Shown here piece after piece: positions 1 to 9,137 of a stretch of 64,000 nt of DNA (its first letter is position 1; the number at the start of each line of letters is the position of its first letter). The notes below the pieces were generated by a model, which was not told where the DNA came from, searched no databases, and was given only the letters and a program-made list of their open reading frames with translations. The position numbers and the translations under genes are program-made. Source of the stretch: Amycolatopsis alkalitolerans (GTDB lineage Bacteria > Actinomycetota > Actinomycetes > Mycobacteriales > Pseudonocardiaceae). The stretch covers positions 61,638 through 125,637 of the forward strand of contig NZ_VDFW01000020.1 in the NCBI RefSeq assembly GCF_006152065.1, in the 5' to 3' direction.

Positions 1-619
1 CGACGAGCAGGGCACCTTTGCCGTCGGTGGCCAGCGCGCCACGGTTGCCCGTCGGGCCCTTGGGAATTCCCGTCAGGATCGGCTTCGCCTGCTGGCCTTT
101 CGTGAAGCGCACGACACGGTTGTCCGTCGCCGTGGTGATGTACGCGAAGACCAGTTGATCCTCGGAGTACGTCGGCGACAAGGCCAGGCCGGTGAGGCCT
201 CCGTCGCCGGTCGCGTCGACGTCGAGTTTGATCAGCTCCGTGGGCTGCGCGCCCGTCATGACCTGCAGGACCCGGCCGCTCTTACGCTCGCCCGCGAGCG
301 CGGCCGGGCCCGACTCGGTGCCCGGCAGGGCGGCCACCGTCGACACGGTGTCGAGGCAGGTCGCGATGACCGCCTTGTCGAAGTCCGTGCAGCCCTGGGG
401 CGGGGGGATGGATGTCTGCGGTGCGCTGGGCCGCGGCGTAGCGGACCCCGAACTGCCGTCGATCTCGGGCAGTTGGGGCTGCGGGCCGGCGGGTGCGCTC
501 AACTGCGGCGCCGGCTCGAACGTCTGGCCCGCCGCGCGGTCGTCGAAGCTCGCGCAGCCTGCCAGCAGGACACCGCAGGCCGCGACCAGCCACGGAGCCC
601 GTCCCCACCGAATGCGCAT
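1..619 (-). CDS. LppZ-like lipoprotein, sugar/sorbosone dehydrogenase-type (C-terminus outside window)
   Basis: The minus-strand frame opens with an ATG at 619 and runs off the left edge, so only about 206 N-terminal residues are visible. It starts with a lipoprotein signal peptide whose lipobox ends LLAGC (Cys22), followed by a Pro/Ser-rich linker of secreted type. The later part (RVLQVMTGAQPTELIKLDV, LTGLALSPTYSEDQLVFAYI) resembles the first blades of the glucose/sorbosone dehydrogenase beta-propeller found in mycobacterial LppZ. A TAGGCT hexamer lies 8 nt before the ATG, so the transcript is probably leaderless. Family assignment is by recalled motif; the substrate is unknown. Confidence 0.75.
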   Translation of the reverse strand, partial: MRIRWGRAPWLVAACGVLLAGCASFDDRAAGQTFEPAPQLSAPAGPQPQLPEIDGSSGSATPRPSAPQTSIPPPQGCTDFDKAVIATCLDTVSTVAALPGTESGPAALAGERKSGRVLQVMTGAQPTELIKLDVDATGDGGLTGLALSPTYSEDQLVFAYITTATDNRVVRFTKGQQAKPILTGIPKGPTGNRGALATDGKGALLV

Positions 620-734
620 AGGCTTCCAGCCTAGGCGGGCGCCCGTGAGTCACTGGTGAGTCCCCGAGCTATGCCATCCGCGTCGAACGCGATCGGCCAC
701 CGCCCGGTGCTGGTCGAGAACGCAACCTGCCAGG

Positions 735-950
735 TCAGGCCTTGCGGCCGTAGTGGCCCACGGCCGGCTCGAGCAGGTCAAATGCGCGGCTCGCCGACTC
801 CGCGAGGACCTGTCGGATGTCATCGCGCGGCTGGTCGGCAAGGATGCGCCTGGCGCTTTCGGCGAACAGCACCCGGTGAACGGACGCGAGCTGGGCCGCC
901 ACGATCCGCTGCTGCGCGTCCTCCACACCGGTCTCGCCTGGAGAAGTCAT
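735..950 (-). CDS. small hypothetical protein, alpha-helical
   Basis: A 71-residue frame with natural-looking composition (SVHRVLFAESARRILADQP, FDLLEPAVGHYGRKA), predicted helical, with no family I recognise. The ATG at 950 overlaps by 2 nt the divergent start at 949; an in-frame start at 980 is also possible. No Shine-Dalgarno is evident. It could be a spurious frame, but it does not read like a shadow of its neighbour because it extends well outside it. Confidence 0.45.
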   Translation of the reverse strand: MTSPGETGVEDAQQRIVAAQLASVHRVLFAESARRILADQPRDDIRQVLAESASRAFDLLEPAVGHYGRKA

Positions 951-1377
951 GTTCGACGAACCCGCCGAGCGCCGGGCCATCCTTGAGGTCGGCCAGGCCC
1001 TGCAAGACGCCTGGAACCGCGGCGACGCCGCGGGCTATGCGTCGCTGTTCACCGACGATGCCAGCTTCGTCGCGTGGAACGGACTGCACGGGTACGGTCG
1101 CCAGGCCATCGGGGATGCTCATCGACCGCTCCTCGAGGGGCCACTTGCCGGCTCCCGGCTGGTTGTGGTCGATCACGCGGACTCCCAGCGGCCCGAATCG
1201 CTGCGGCTCGTCCGCCCGGATGTGGCGATCATGGTCACCTCGGGTGCGGTGACGCTTGCCAATGAGGGGGCACCAGGCCCAGATCACGACTCTGTGCAGA
1301 CCTTCGTGCTGGTCAAGAACGGCGACCGCGGGCAGATCACGGCCTTCCACAACACCCGCCGGCAGGCGCAGCCGTGA
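949..1377 (+). CDS. SgcJ/EcaC-type SnoaL-like (NTF2-fold) protein
   Basis: A 142-residue protein of the SnoaL-like NTF2 superfamily, SgcJ/EcaC subgroup. The N-terminal helix with EVGQALQDAWNRGDAAGYASLFTDDA is the family signature and the C-terminus (TFVLVKNGDRGQITAFHNT) is the typical last strand pair. A good ribosome site (ggag) sits 6 nt before the ATG. The reaction cannot be told from sequence; members include cyclases, hydrolases and plain ligand-binding proteins. Confidence 0.8.
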   Translation: MFDEPAERRAILEVGQALQDAWNRGDAAGYASLFTDDASFVAWNGLHGYGRQAIGDAHRPLLEGPLAGSRLVVVDHADSQRPESLRLVRPDVAIMVTSGAVTLANEGAPGPDHDSVQTFVLVKNGDRGQITAFHNTRRQAQP

Positions 1378-1451
1378 AACCGAATTCCGGGGTCGTTGGA
1401 TCCTGCTGGTCCGGAAGTAGGCATCAGCGCCGGTCACTTCAGAGCGACATG

Positions 1452-2573
1452 TCATCGACGGTGAGTCCCCGGTCGGAAGAACTCGAGCACCCTCCGGCTG
1501 GCGTCCGGCGAGGTCAGCATTTCCTGGATCCGTGCGGACATCCGGGCGGCGGCGCCGGTGCGTTCGAACATCTCGCCTTCGTATTCCCTGACGGCGGCGG
1601 GGAAGTCGTCCGGGTGCGCGGCCAGCGCGAGACCGAGCACGGCGCCGTCGAGCAGCGCCATGTTGGCGCCCTCTCCCACCGGCGGCATCAGGTGCGCGGC
1701 ATCGCCGAGCAGCGTGACGTCTGGCTTGGACGGCCACGTCAGGCCGGCCGGGAGAGTGGTGATCGACCGCGGCACGACCGTGTCGTCGCAGGCCGCGATC
1801 AACGTGGTGAACCGTGAGTCCCAGCCGGGGAGCAGGTCGATCAGCCGCGCCCGGGCGGCGGGCGGGTCGTCGAACGGGATCCCGCTGGTAGCGAACCAGT
1901 CCTCGGCGGTGTTGTAGAAGCTGATGCCGATACGAACGCGCCCGTCGCCGTTGCGCTGCGCCGCCAGGGAAAGCCCGTCGCCGAGCACCCAGTAGTTGCC
2001 GCGCCCGACCATCGCCGCGAGGTCGGGGTGCGTGCGGTCGATGTCGGGAATGCCGATCTCGACGACGTTCTGGCCGATATGCGCCGGGCGGGCGTCGGTG
2101 AGCAGTGCGCGGACCCGGGACTGCGCGCCGTCCGCGCCGACCAGCAGGTCGTACGCCGCACTGCTGCCGCTGGCGAAGTGCAGCAGGCCGCCTCCGGCGG
2201 AGGCGAATGCGTGCCCCCAGCGCACCACGTCTTCCGGGAGGGAATCCAGCAGCAGGTTGCGCAGATCGGCGCGGTCGACCTCGGGTCGATCGAGCGGGGC
2301 GTCTTCGGGTGTGTCCTCGTGGAGCAGCAGGGTGCCGTCCGGCTCGAGAAGACGCATGTCCTGGCCTTCGCCACGGGCAATCGCGGAGAACTGGTCGATC
2401 AGACCGGCCTCGCGCAGGGCCTGCTGGCCGGAGTGGATGTCGAGCATGCCGCCCTGACCACGAGCGTCGCGTGACGATTCACGTTCGTACACGACGGCGT
2501 CGATCCCGTTCACGTGCAGCACCCGGGCGAGGGCCAGGCCACCCAGCCCGGCTCCGACGACGGCGATCGTCAT
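1452..2573 (-). CDS. TetX-like FAD-dependent monooxygenase
   Basis: A 373-residue class A flavin monooxygenase. The N-terminus MTIAVVGAGLGGLALARVL is the GxGxxG FAD-binding fold, PEVDRADLRNLLLDSL is the usual Rossmann-linked helix, and VTLLGDAAHLMPPVGEGANM near residue 290 is the GD motif. GGMLDIHSGQQALREAGL and LIDLLPGWDSRFTTLI match the corresponding TetX segments closely, so the best family comparison is the tetracycline destructase branch. I chose ATG 2573, which has a gaggggaag ribosome site, over an upstream extension that would run through the operator. It is divergent from a TetR gene that presumably controls it. Substrate specificity is inferred only. Confidence 0.85.
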   Translation of the reverse strand: MTIAVVGAGLGGLALARVLHVNGIDAVVYERESSRDARGQGGMLDIHSGQQALREAGLIDQFSAIARGEGQDMRLLEPDGTLLLHEDTPEDAPLDRPEVDRADLRNLLLDSLPEDVVRWGHAFASAGGGLLHFASGSSAAYDLLVGADGAQSRVRALLTDARPAHIGQNVVEIGIPDIDRTHPDLAAMVGRGNYWVLGDGLSLAAQRNGDGRVRIGISFYNTAEDWFATSGIPFDDPPAARARLIDLLPGWDSRFTTLIAACDDTVVPRSITTLPAGLTWPSKPDVTLLGDAAHLMPPVGEGANMALLDGAVLGLALAAHPDDFPAAVREYEGEMFERTGAAARMSARIQEMLTSPDASRRVLEFFRPGTHRR

Positions 2574-2586
2574 GACTTCCCCTCTC

Positions 2587-2617
2587 GATACACTGTATTG
2601 GTATAATACACTGTATC
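2587..2617. promoter_or_regulatory. double TetR operator flanking a TATAAT -10 box
   Basis: The 11-mer ATACACTGTAT occurs twice (2588-2598 and 2606-2616). Each copy is itself a dyad and the centres are 18 bp apart. A TATAAT (2602-2607, plus strand) lies between and into the second copy. The site lies between the divergent monooxygenase and TetR genes, as expected for an autoregulated repressor blocking both promoters. Confidence 0.75.
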
Positions 2618-2643
2618 TGACCCTACGATGTATTGTCGGCGGC

Positions 2644-3324
2644 ATGTTGGTGTGGGAACGGCCGGAGCCACCGGATCGACCGGTGCCGGCCCCGTTGAGC
2701 CGGGAGCGGATCGTCCGGGCGGCGATCCGGCTGGCCGACGCGGATGGCCTGGAGGCGGTGTCGCTGCGTAAGGTCGCGGCCGCGCTCGACGTCGGGCCGA
2801 TGCGGCTGTACGGCTACATCGCCACCAAGGACGAGTTGCTCGACCTCATGGTCGATGCGGTCCACGCCGAGATCCGGCCCACCGGAGACGGGTGGCGAGA
2901 GGTACTGCGCTCCCTTGCCGAAACCACCCGGCAGGCCGTCCACCAGCACGAATGGCTCGCCGACCTGATCGGCGGGCGGCCCCGGCTCGGGCCGCACTCG
3001 ATGGCGAGGGGAGAGGCCGTGCTGGCCTCGATGGGGGGCGTGGACGTGGACCTCGTCATGCCGGTGGTCGAAGCTGTCGACGCCTACGTCATCGGCGCGG
3101 TGCGCCGGGAGATCGCCGAACGGCGCGCCGAGCGGGCCTCCGGCATGGGCAAGCGGCAGTGGCAGGAAACGCTCGGGCCCTATCTGGAGCGGACCTTCGC
3201 GACCGGCCGATTCCCCGCGCTGGCCACGGTCGTCCGCGACGCGGCCCACCTGGACGCCGACCAAACCTTCCGCATCGGCCTCGATTTCCTCCTCGACGGC
3301 ATCGACGCCCGTATCTCGGGATGA
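2644..3324 (+). CDS. TetR-family repressor with tetracycline-repressor-type C-domain
   Basis: A 226-residue TetR-family protein. The N-terminal helix-turn-helix is at about residues 20-65 (RIVRAAIRLADADGLEAVSL, then VAAALDVGPMRLYGYIATKDELLDLM). The ligand-binding half resembles the TetR_C_1 type found in tetracycline repressors. The start at ATG 2644 avoids reading through the operator. It is divergent from the TetX-like monooxygenase, giving a tetR-like/destructase-like pair. Its stop overlaps an ATG (3321) of the next frame, but that gene probably starts at 3348. Confidence 0.88.
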   Translation: MLVWERPEPPDRPVPAPLSRERIVRAAIRLADADGLEAVSLRKVAAALDVGPMRLYGYIATKDELLDLMVDAVHAEIRPTGDGWREVLRSLAETTRQAVHQHEWLADLIGGRPRLGPHSMARGEAVLASMGGVDVDLVMPVVEAVDAYVIGAVRREIAERRAERASGMGKRQWQETLGPYLERTFATGRFPALATVVRDAAHLDADQTFRIGLDFLLDGIDARISG

Positions 3325-3347
3325 CGGCCCACCTCTACAGTGGACCG

Positions 3348-3779
3348 ATGGCGGTCAAGCAGATCCAGGTCACCTTCGATTGCGCGGAACCTGAGCGCGT
3401 CGCCCGGTTCTGGTGCGAGGTGCTGGGGTATGTCGTACCGCCGCCACCGGACGGGTTCGCCACCTGGGGCGATTTCGACCGCTCGCTGCCGCCCGACCGC
3501 CAGGGCGCGGCGTTCGCCTGCGTTGATCCGACGGGCGTGGGCCCGCGGCTGTTCTTCCAGCGCGTTCCCGAAGGCAAGGTCGTGAAGAATCGGGTACATC
3601 TCGACGTGCGGGTCGGCACCGGGCTCGTGGGTGAAGAGCGCGTCGCCGCATTCGAGGCGGAGTGCGCACGACTGGTCGCGCTCGGCGCGGTACGCGTGCG
3701 ACTGCTGCGCGCCGATGCCTACAACGAGTCGTGCCTCGTGATGCAGGACGTCGAGGGCAACGAGTTCTGTCTCGACTGA
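3348..3779 (+). CDS. VOC-superfamily protein (glyoxalase/bleomycin-resistance-like)
   Basis: A 143-residue vicinal-oxygen-chelate fold protein. The start MAVKQIQVTFDCAEPERVARFWCEVLGY and the end LVMQDVEGNEFCLD are the paired beta-alpha-beta-beta-beta modules of glyoxalase-like domain families. A TACAGT hexamer 6 nt before ATG 3348 suggests leaderless transcription. An alternative ATG at 3321 overlaps the TetR stop. Function is unknown; such genes are often linked to drug or aldehyde tolerance. Confidence 0.8.
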   Translation: MAVKQIQVTFDCAEPERVARFWCEVLGYVVPPPPDGFATWGDFDRSLPPDRQGAAFACVDPTGVGPRLFFQRVPEGKVVKNRVHLDVRVGTGLVGEERVAAFEAECARLVALGAVRVRLLRADAYNESCLVMQDVEGNEFCLD

Positions 3780-3801
3780 GTGGCCCGGCTAAGTTCGGGG
3801 C

Positions 3802-4716
3802 ATGACGATCACTGTCCTGGTCCCCGGCGAGGACGGCGTGCGGGCGCTCTCCGAGCTCATCGAAGTCGAACCCGTCGTCTACACCCCCGGTGAACCGCTG
3901 CCGCCGGAAGCCGCGAAGGCCGAGGTCCTCATCCCGGGCGCGCACCCGGCCGGAACCCGTGCCGGCCTGCTGGAGCAGTTGCCGAACCTCAAGCTCATCC
4001 AGTTGCTGTCCGCGGGTGCCGAGCAGTGGGTCGGTCTCGTCCCCGAGGGCGTGCTGCTGTCGACCTGCCGGGGCGCGCATGGCGGCAGTACGGCCGAATG
4101 GGTGGTCGCGGTCCTGCTTTCGATGCATCGTGAGCTGGGCTCGTTCGCGGCCGATCACGCCGCCGGACGGTGGCATCGCCGGGGTACCGACACGTTGCAG
4201 GACAAGCGAGTGCTGATCGTCGGCGCCGGCGACCTCGGCAACCAGTTGCGCCGCCGGCTCGAGCCGTTCGACACGGTGGTCACGATGGTCGGCATGCGGG
4301 CCCGTGACGACATCCGGTCGGTCGACGAGCTGCCCGGACTGCTCCGTGACCAGGACGTCGTGGTGCTGGTGGTGCCGCTGACCTCCCGCACCCCCGGGAT
4401 GGTCGACGCCGCGTTCCTGGCTCGGATGGCCGACGGCGCGGTGCTCGTGAACGCCGCGCGCGGGCCGATCGTGGATACCGGCGCACTGGTAGCGGAACTG
4501 AACTCCGGCCGCCTGAGCGCGGCACTCGACGTGACCGACCCCGAGCCGCTGCCCCCGGAGCATCCATTGTGGACGGCGCCCAACCTGCTGCTGACCCCGC
4601 ATGTGGCGGGCACGGTGCGTGACGCGGCGCGCCGTTCGTACGCGGTCGCCGCCGCGGAAATCGCCCGGTACGCGGGCGGTGAACTGCCGAACAATCTGGT
4701 GCACGGCGAATATTGA
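3802..4716 (+). CDS. D-2-hydroxyacid dehydrogenase, NAD-binding
   Basis: A 304-residue member of the D-isomer-specific 2-hydroxyacid dehydrogenases. The Rossmann motif GAGDLGNQLRRRLEPF lies around residues 140-156. NAARGPIVDTGALVAELNSG contains the catalytic Arg region, DVTDPEPLPPEHPLW the Asp/Glu, and LTPHVAG the catalytic His. A TAAGTT hexamer 6 nt before the ATG predicts a leaderless mRNA. It is short for the family (about 310-330 residues) but complete. The acid used is unknown. Confidence 0.88.
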   Translation: MTITVLVPGEDGVRALSELIEVEPVVYTPGEPLPPEAAKAEVLIPGAHPAGTRAGLLEQLPNLKLIQLLSAGAEQWVGLVPEGVLLSTCRGAHGGSTAEWVVAVLLSMHRELGSFAADHAAGRWHRRGTDTLQDKRVLIVGAGDLGNQLRRRLEPFDTVVTMVGMRARDDIRSVDELPGLLRDQDVVVLVVPLTSRTPGMVDAAFLARMADGAVLVNAARGPIVDTGALVAELNSGRLSAALDVTDPEPLPPEHPLWTAPNLLLTPHVAGTVRDAARRSYAVAAAEIARYAGGELPNNLVHGEY

Positions 4717-4765
4717 GCGCGGTAGCTGTTCACTCGAACGGGGGTAGTGCTCTACTCTGCGCGGC

Positions 4766-5398
4766 GTGACAACCCAAAGCGATGACTATGGCCGGCACAA
4801 CCTTTTCGAGGACTCCGGCTATCACGACGCGGTCGACGGGGGCACCGCGCTGTCCGAGCCCGAAGATCGCCTCGGCTACGACGAGGGCCGAACGCCCCAG
4901 TGGCACGGCGGGCTGAGCTTCGGGCTGCTGATCATGCGCCTCGTGCTGGGCGGCACGCTCGGTGCGCACGGGCTGCAGAAGGTGTTCGGGCTGTGGGGTG
5001 GCCCGGGGATCAGCGAATTCTCGCGCATCCTCGGCGATCAGGGCTACACGAGCCAGCTCACGGTGTTGTCGTGGGTCGGCGGGGTCACCGAGATCGCCGG
5101 TGGAGCGCTGCTGATCTTCGGCCTGTTCACCCCGGCCGCCGCGGCGGCGCTGCTCTCGGTCACCGCCAACGCGGTCTATCTCAAGTATCAGGCGGGTTTC
5201 TTCCTCGGCAGCGGCGGCGGGTTCGAGTACCACCTGGTGCTCGGCGGTATCGCACTGGCCCTGCTGTTCACCGGTCCCGGCGGGATTTCGATCGACACGA
5301 ACACCCCGTGGCGCCACCGTCCCGTGCCCTTCGGCATCGTCGGCCTCATACTCGCCGCGGGTGCCGTCGTGGCGGTCACCTTCCTCTTCCGCCGGTAA
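4766..5398 (+). CDS. DoxX-family integral membrane protein
   Basis: A 210-residue membrane protein with a 50-residue hydrophilic N-terminal extension, then about four membrane helices (LSFGLLIMRLVLGGTLGAHG, VGGVTEIAGGALLIFGLFTP, LVLGGIALALLFTG, VGLILAAGAVVAVTFLF). The first helix with HGLQK and the GG..E motif are typical of DoxX. It starts with GTG 4766, 7 nt after TACTCT, which suggests a leaderless transcript. Homologues are linked to redox homeostasis at the membrane; the role here is inferred. Confidence 0.85.
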   Translation: MTTQSDDYGRHNLFEDSGYHDAVDGGTALSEPEDRLGYDEGRTPQWHGGLSFGLLIMRLVLGGTLGAHGLQKVFGLWGGPGISEFSRILGDQGYTSQLTVLSWVGGVTEIAGGALLIFGLFTPAAAAALLSVTANAVYLKYQAGFFLGSGGGFEYHLVLGGIALALLFTGPGGISIDTNTPWRHRPVPFGIVGLILAAGAVVAVTFLFRR

Positions 5399-5421
5399 CC
5401 CTGTGAGCCGGGCTCACAGGG
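5399..5421. terminator. bidirectional hairpin between doxX-like gene and ilvD
   Basis: A perfect 10-bp stem (CCCTGTGAGC / GCTCACAGGG) with a 3-nt loop lies exactly between two convergent stop codons. There is no U-run, as is common for actinobacterial terminators. Confidence 0.75.
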
Positions 5422-5432
5422 GGCGAGAGGGG

Positions 5433-7277
5433 TCAGCGGGTGTAGTCGCGGACGGCGCCGGTGTCGGCGGAGGTGGCCATCCGGGCGTAGGCGCGTAGCG
5501 CGGCGGTGACCGGGCGTTGCCGCGCTTCCGGCTGCCACGGGCGCTCGCTCGCGTCCATCTTCGCGCGGCGCTCGGCGAGCACCTCGTCCTCGACCAGCAG
5601 TTCGAGCTTCCGCTCGTGCACGTCGATCAGGACCCGGTCACCGTTCTCGACCAGGCCGATCACGCCGCCCGCGGCCGCCTCCGGTGAGATGTGGCCGACC
5701 GAGATCCCCGAGGAACCACCGGAGAACCGGCCATCGGTGATCAGCGCGCACTTCTTGCCCAGCCCCGAGCCCTTGAGGAACGCCGTCGGGTGCAGCATCT
5801 CCTGCATCCCCGGCCCGCCGGCGGGGCCTTCGTAGCGGATCACCAGGACCTCGCCTGGCTGGATCTTCTTGCCCAGGATCGCCGAGACGGCATCCTCCTG
5901 GCTCTCCAGCACATGCGCCGGACCCTCGAAACGCCACAGCTCCTCGTCGATCCCGGCCGCCTTGATCACCGCGCCGTTCTCCGCGAGGTTCCCGCGCAGG
6001 ATCGCCAGCCCGCCGTCCTTGGTGTACGCGTGCTCGAGGTCTCGAACACATCCGGCCGCGGCATCCACGTCCAAGGAAGACCACCTGTTCTCGGTCGAGA
6101 ACGCCTCCGTGGTGCGGACCCCGCCGGGCGCGGCGTGGAACAGTTCGAGCGCTTCGGCCGATGGCTCCTTGGCACGAATGTCCCAGGTGGACAGCCACTG
6201 CTCGAGCGAGGGCGAGTGCACCGAGCGCACCGAGGTGTTGAGCAGTCCGCCGCGGTACAGCTCGCCGAGGATCGCCGGGATGCCGCCGGCGCGGTGCACG
6301 TCCTCCATATGGTAGTCGGAGTTCGGCGCGACCTTGGACACACACGGCACGCGGCGGCCGATCGCGTCGATGTCCGCGATCGTGAAGTCGACCTCGCCCT
6401 CCTGCGCGGCGGCGAGGATGTGCAGCACGGTGTTCGTGGAGCCGCCCATCGCCATGTCGAGCGCCATCGCGTTCTCGAACGCCTCCCTGGTCGCGATCGA
6501 CCGGGGGAGCACGCTTTCGTCGTCCTTCTCGTACCACCGCTTCGCCAGCTCGACGACCGTGCGGCCGGCGCCGGAGAACAGCGCGCGCCGGGCGGCGTGC
6601 GTGGCGAGCGTGGAACCGTTGCCCGGCAAGGAAAGCCCGAGTGCCTCGGTGAGGCAGTTCATCGAGTTCGCGGTGAACATGCCCGAGCACGAGCCGCAGG
6701 TCGGGCAGGCCGAACGCTCCACAGCGGACAGACCGTCCTCGTCGACGGAACTGCTGGCCGAAGCCGAGATCGCCGTGATCAGGTCGCTGGAGGGGTGCGC
6801 GACCCCGTCGAGCACGACCGCCTTGCCGGCCTCCATCGGCCCGCCGGAGACGAACACCGTCGGGATGTTGAGCCGCATCGTGGCGTTGAGCATGCCCGGG
6901 GTGATCTTGTCGCAGTTCGAGATGCACACGAGCGCGTCGGCCTGGTGCGCGTTGACCATGTACTCGACGGAGTCGGCGATGATCTCGCGCGAGGGCAGCG
7001 AATAGAGCATGCCGCCGTGGCCCATGGCGATCCCGTCGTCCACCGCGATCGTGTGGAACTCCCGCGCCACACCCCCGGCCTCGGCCACCGCCTCGGCCAC
7101 GATCTCGCCGAGGTCCTTGAGGTGGACGTGGCCCGGCACGAACTGGGTGTAGGAGTTGGCGATCGCCACGATCGGCTTGCCGAAGTCGCTGTCGGTCATG
7201 CCGGTGGCCCGCCACAGGGAACGGGCGCCCGCGGCGTTACGGCCGTGCGTGGTGGTTCGGGAGCGCAAAGCAGGCAT
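5433..7277 (-). CDS. ilvD: dihydroxy-acid dehydratase
   Basis: A 614-residue IlvD, usual length for the family. It dehydrates 2,3-dihydroxy-isovalerate and 2,3-dihydroxy-3-methylvalerate to the 2-keto acids of valine and isoleucine, using an Fe-S cluster. Visible signatures are [15 protein letters not shown] and [20 protein letters not shown] (cluster cysteines) and the C-terminal [20 protein letters not shown]. The ATG at 7277 is preceded by TAACCT plus 7 nt, so the gene looks leaderless. It is monocistronic on the opposite strand from ilvBNC; no leader peptide is seen here. Confidence 0.97.
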   Translation of the reverse strand: MPALRSRTTTHGRNAAGARSLWRATGMTDSDFGKPIVAIANSYTQFVPGHVHLKDLGEIVAEAVAEAGGVAREFHTIAVDDGIAMGHGGMLYSLPSREIIADSVEYMVNAHQADALVCISNCDKITPGMLNATMRLNIPTVFVSGGPMEAGKAVVLDGVAHPSSDLITAISASASSSVDEDGLSAVERSACPTCGSCSGMFTANSMNCLTEALGLSLPGNGSTLATHAARRALFSGAGRTVVELAKRWYEKDDESVLPRSIATREAFENAMALDMAMGGSTNTVLHILAAAQEGEVDFTIADIDAIGRRVPCVSKVAPNSDYHMEDVHRAGGIPAILGELYRGGLLNTSVRSVHSPSLEQWLSTWDIRAKEPSAEALELFHAAPGGVRTTEAFSTENRWSSLDVDAAAGCVRDLEHAYTKDGGLAILRGNLAENGAVIKAAGIDEELWRFEGPAHVLESQEDAVSAILGKKIQPGEVLVIRYEGPAGGPGMQEMLHPTAFLKGSGLGKKCALITDGRFSGGSSGISVGHISPEAAAGGVIGLVENGDRVLIDVHERKLELLVEDEVLAERRAKMDASERPWQPEARQRPVTAALRAYARMATSADTGAVRDYTR

Positions 7278-7490
7278 GGCTTCGAGGTTACGCCCGCGCT
7301 GATCAGCGCACACACGAGGCGGCCGAGTGGCGGCCGGTCCCGGCGGAATCGCGACCGGAATGTGGGAAAGCGCAGGTCGAACCGCATACCCGAGAACGGG
7401 AAAGAGGCGTAACCGGGCGCAGCGAAAGCGGATACGCGGTGGCAATACGGCGCTGAGAGCTTTCGGCGAATCCGAGCGAAGGGATCGAGA

Positions 7491-9137
7491 ATGGGCCTCG
7501 CTGACAATCCGCAGATGGAGGACTACTCGCTGCGCTACACACCCGCGGCGTTCCGCAAGTGGTCGCCCTGGATGGTCTTCCTGTCCTGCCTGGTGGGCAT
7601 TTCCGCGATGGCGGGCTACGCGCTGGACGCGGCGTTCGTGGACGCGTTCGGGTTCACGAACGCACTGGCCGGTTTCCTCGTCGCCGCCGCGGTGACGTTG
7701 CCGCTGACGCTGGTGATCGCGTTCGCCATCGCGCGCAAGCACGTCGACATCGACCTGCTCACCCGAGGTTCCGGGTTCGGCTACCTCGGTTCCACGCTCA
7801 CGTCGCTGGTCTACGCGACGTACACGCTGATCTTCCTCGCCTACGAGGGCGCGATCATGGCGCAGGCGGTCACCGCACTGACGCGTTTGGACATCCACCT
7901 GTCCTACGTCGTCGTCTCGGCGGTGATGATCCCGCTGACGCTGTACGGGATGTCGTTCAGTTCGAAGTTCCAGGCGTGGACGTGGCCGATCTGGATCGCA
8001 CTGATCGGTATCGCGCTCGCCACCGCCGCGACCGCGCCGGACGCCGGGCACAACATGGTCCATCCGGCGACTGTCTCGCCCGCCGGGCTCGCCGGACTGA
8101 CGGTGATCGCGGTGTTCACCATCGCCGCCGCGAACCTTTCGCTCGCGACCCAGGTGGGGGAGCAGGGCGACTACCTGCGCCTGATGCCCGACCCGGAGGC
8201 GAAGAACCGGAGCCGGTGGCGGCTCGCGGTGATCATGGGCGGGCCGGGTTTCTCGCTGTTCGCCGTCGGCATCTTCTTCGCCTCGACCCTGCTGGTCGGC
8301 TACGCCTCGACGAAACTCGACGCGGCGCACGTCGGCGTGCCGGTGGACCTGTTCACCGCCGTCTACGAACGGCTGACCGGCAACCACACGGTCGCGCTGA
8401 TTCTGGCCGGGGTCCTGGTCCTGCTGTCCCAGATCAAGATCAACATCATGAACACCTACTCGGGTTCGCTGTCCTGGTCGAACTTCTTCTCGCGGCTGCT
8501 GCACCGCCACCCCGGGCGCGCGGCCTGGGTCTTCCTCCAGGTCGGGCTGTCCCTGGCGCTGATGGAGATCGACATCTTCAACCACATCGTCGAAGTGCTC
8601 GCGTGGTACTCGAACGTCGGCGTCGCCTGGATCGGGGCGATGGTCGCGGACCTGGTGATCAACAAGCGCTGGCTCAAGCTCGCGCCGCCGGACCTGGTGT
8701 TCCACCGGGCGCACCTCTACCACGTCAACCCGGTCGGCTTCGGCTCGATGATCGTCGCCGGGGTGGTCTCGATGATCGCGTACTACGGCGCCTTCGGGGT
8801 GACCGCGGCCGCGCTGTCCCCGTTCATCGCGCTCGCCGTCGCGGTCGTCCTACCTCCGATCGTCGCGCTCGCGACCCGTGGCCGCTGGTACCTCGCGCGC
8901 CTGTCGGAACTGCCGGCGAACGACGGCGAACTGCCGTGCTCGGTGTGCGAGGGCAGCTACGACGTGGTCGACATGGCGACCTGCCCGCACCACGGCGGCA
9001 CGATCTGCTCCCTGTGCTGCTCGACCGAGGGCGCGTGCCACGACGCCTGCAAACCGAACGCCTGGCGGCCGCCGAAGGGCGCGACACCGCTGGGCATGCC
9101 GAGTTTCCGCCGTGAGAAGGAACTGGAGGTCGCGTGA
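7491..9137 (+). CDS. NCS1-family permease (cytosine/allantoin type) with Cys-rich C-terminal tail
   Basis: A 548-residue transporter with about 12 membrane helices from residue 25 to 475. [20 protein letters not shown] and the helix holding [19 protein letters not shown] are NCS1 signatures; the family imports nucleobases, allantoin or hydantoins. The unusual part is a cytosolic tail from residue 483 with CxxC-x11-CPHH-x5-CSLCC and two further Cys, probably a zinc site. Its stop overlaps the next gene (TGATG), so uptake is translationally coupled to the hydrolases downstream. Substrate is inferred from context. Confidence 0.88.
   Translation: MGLADNPQMEDYSLRYTPAAFRKWSPWMVFLSCLVGISAMAGYALDAAFVDAFGFTNALAGFLVAAAVTLPLTLVIAFAIARKHVDIDLLTRGSGFGYLGSTLTSLVYATYTLIFLAYEGAIMAQAVTALTRLDIHLSYVVVSAVMIPLTLYGMSFSSKFQAWTWPIWIALIGIALATAATAPDAGHNMVHPATVSPAGLAGLTVIAVFTIAAANLSLATQVGEQGDYLRLMPDPEAKNRSRWRLAVIMGGPGFSLFAVGIFFASTLLVGYASTKLDAAHVGVPVDLFTAVYERLTGNHTVALILAGVLVLLSQIKINIMNTYSGSLSWSNFFSRLLHRHPGRAAWVFLQVGLSLALMEIDIFNHIVEVLAWYSNVGVAWIGAMVADLVINKRWLKLAPPDLVFHRAHLYHVNPVGFGSMIVAGVVSMIAYYGAFGVTAAALSPFIALAVAVVLPPIVALATRGRWYLARLSELPANDGELPCSVCEGSYDVVDMATCPHHGGTICSLCCSTEGACHDACKPNAWRPPKGATPLGMPSFRREKELEVA

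Noticed and set aside
7278..8723. Upstream extension of the ilvD frame
   Set aside because: The added sequence is antisense to the permease gene and low in complexity; IlvD starts properly at 7277.
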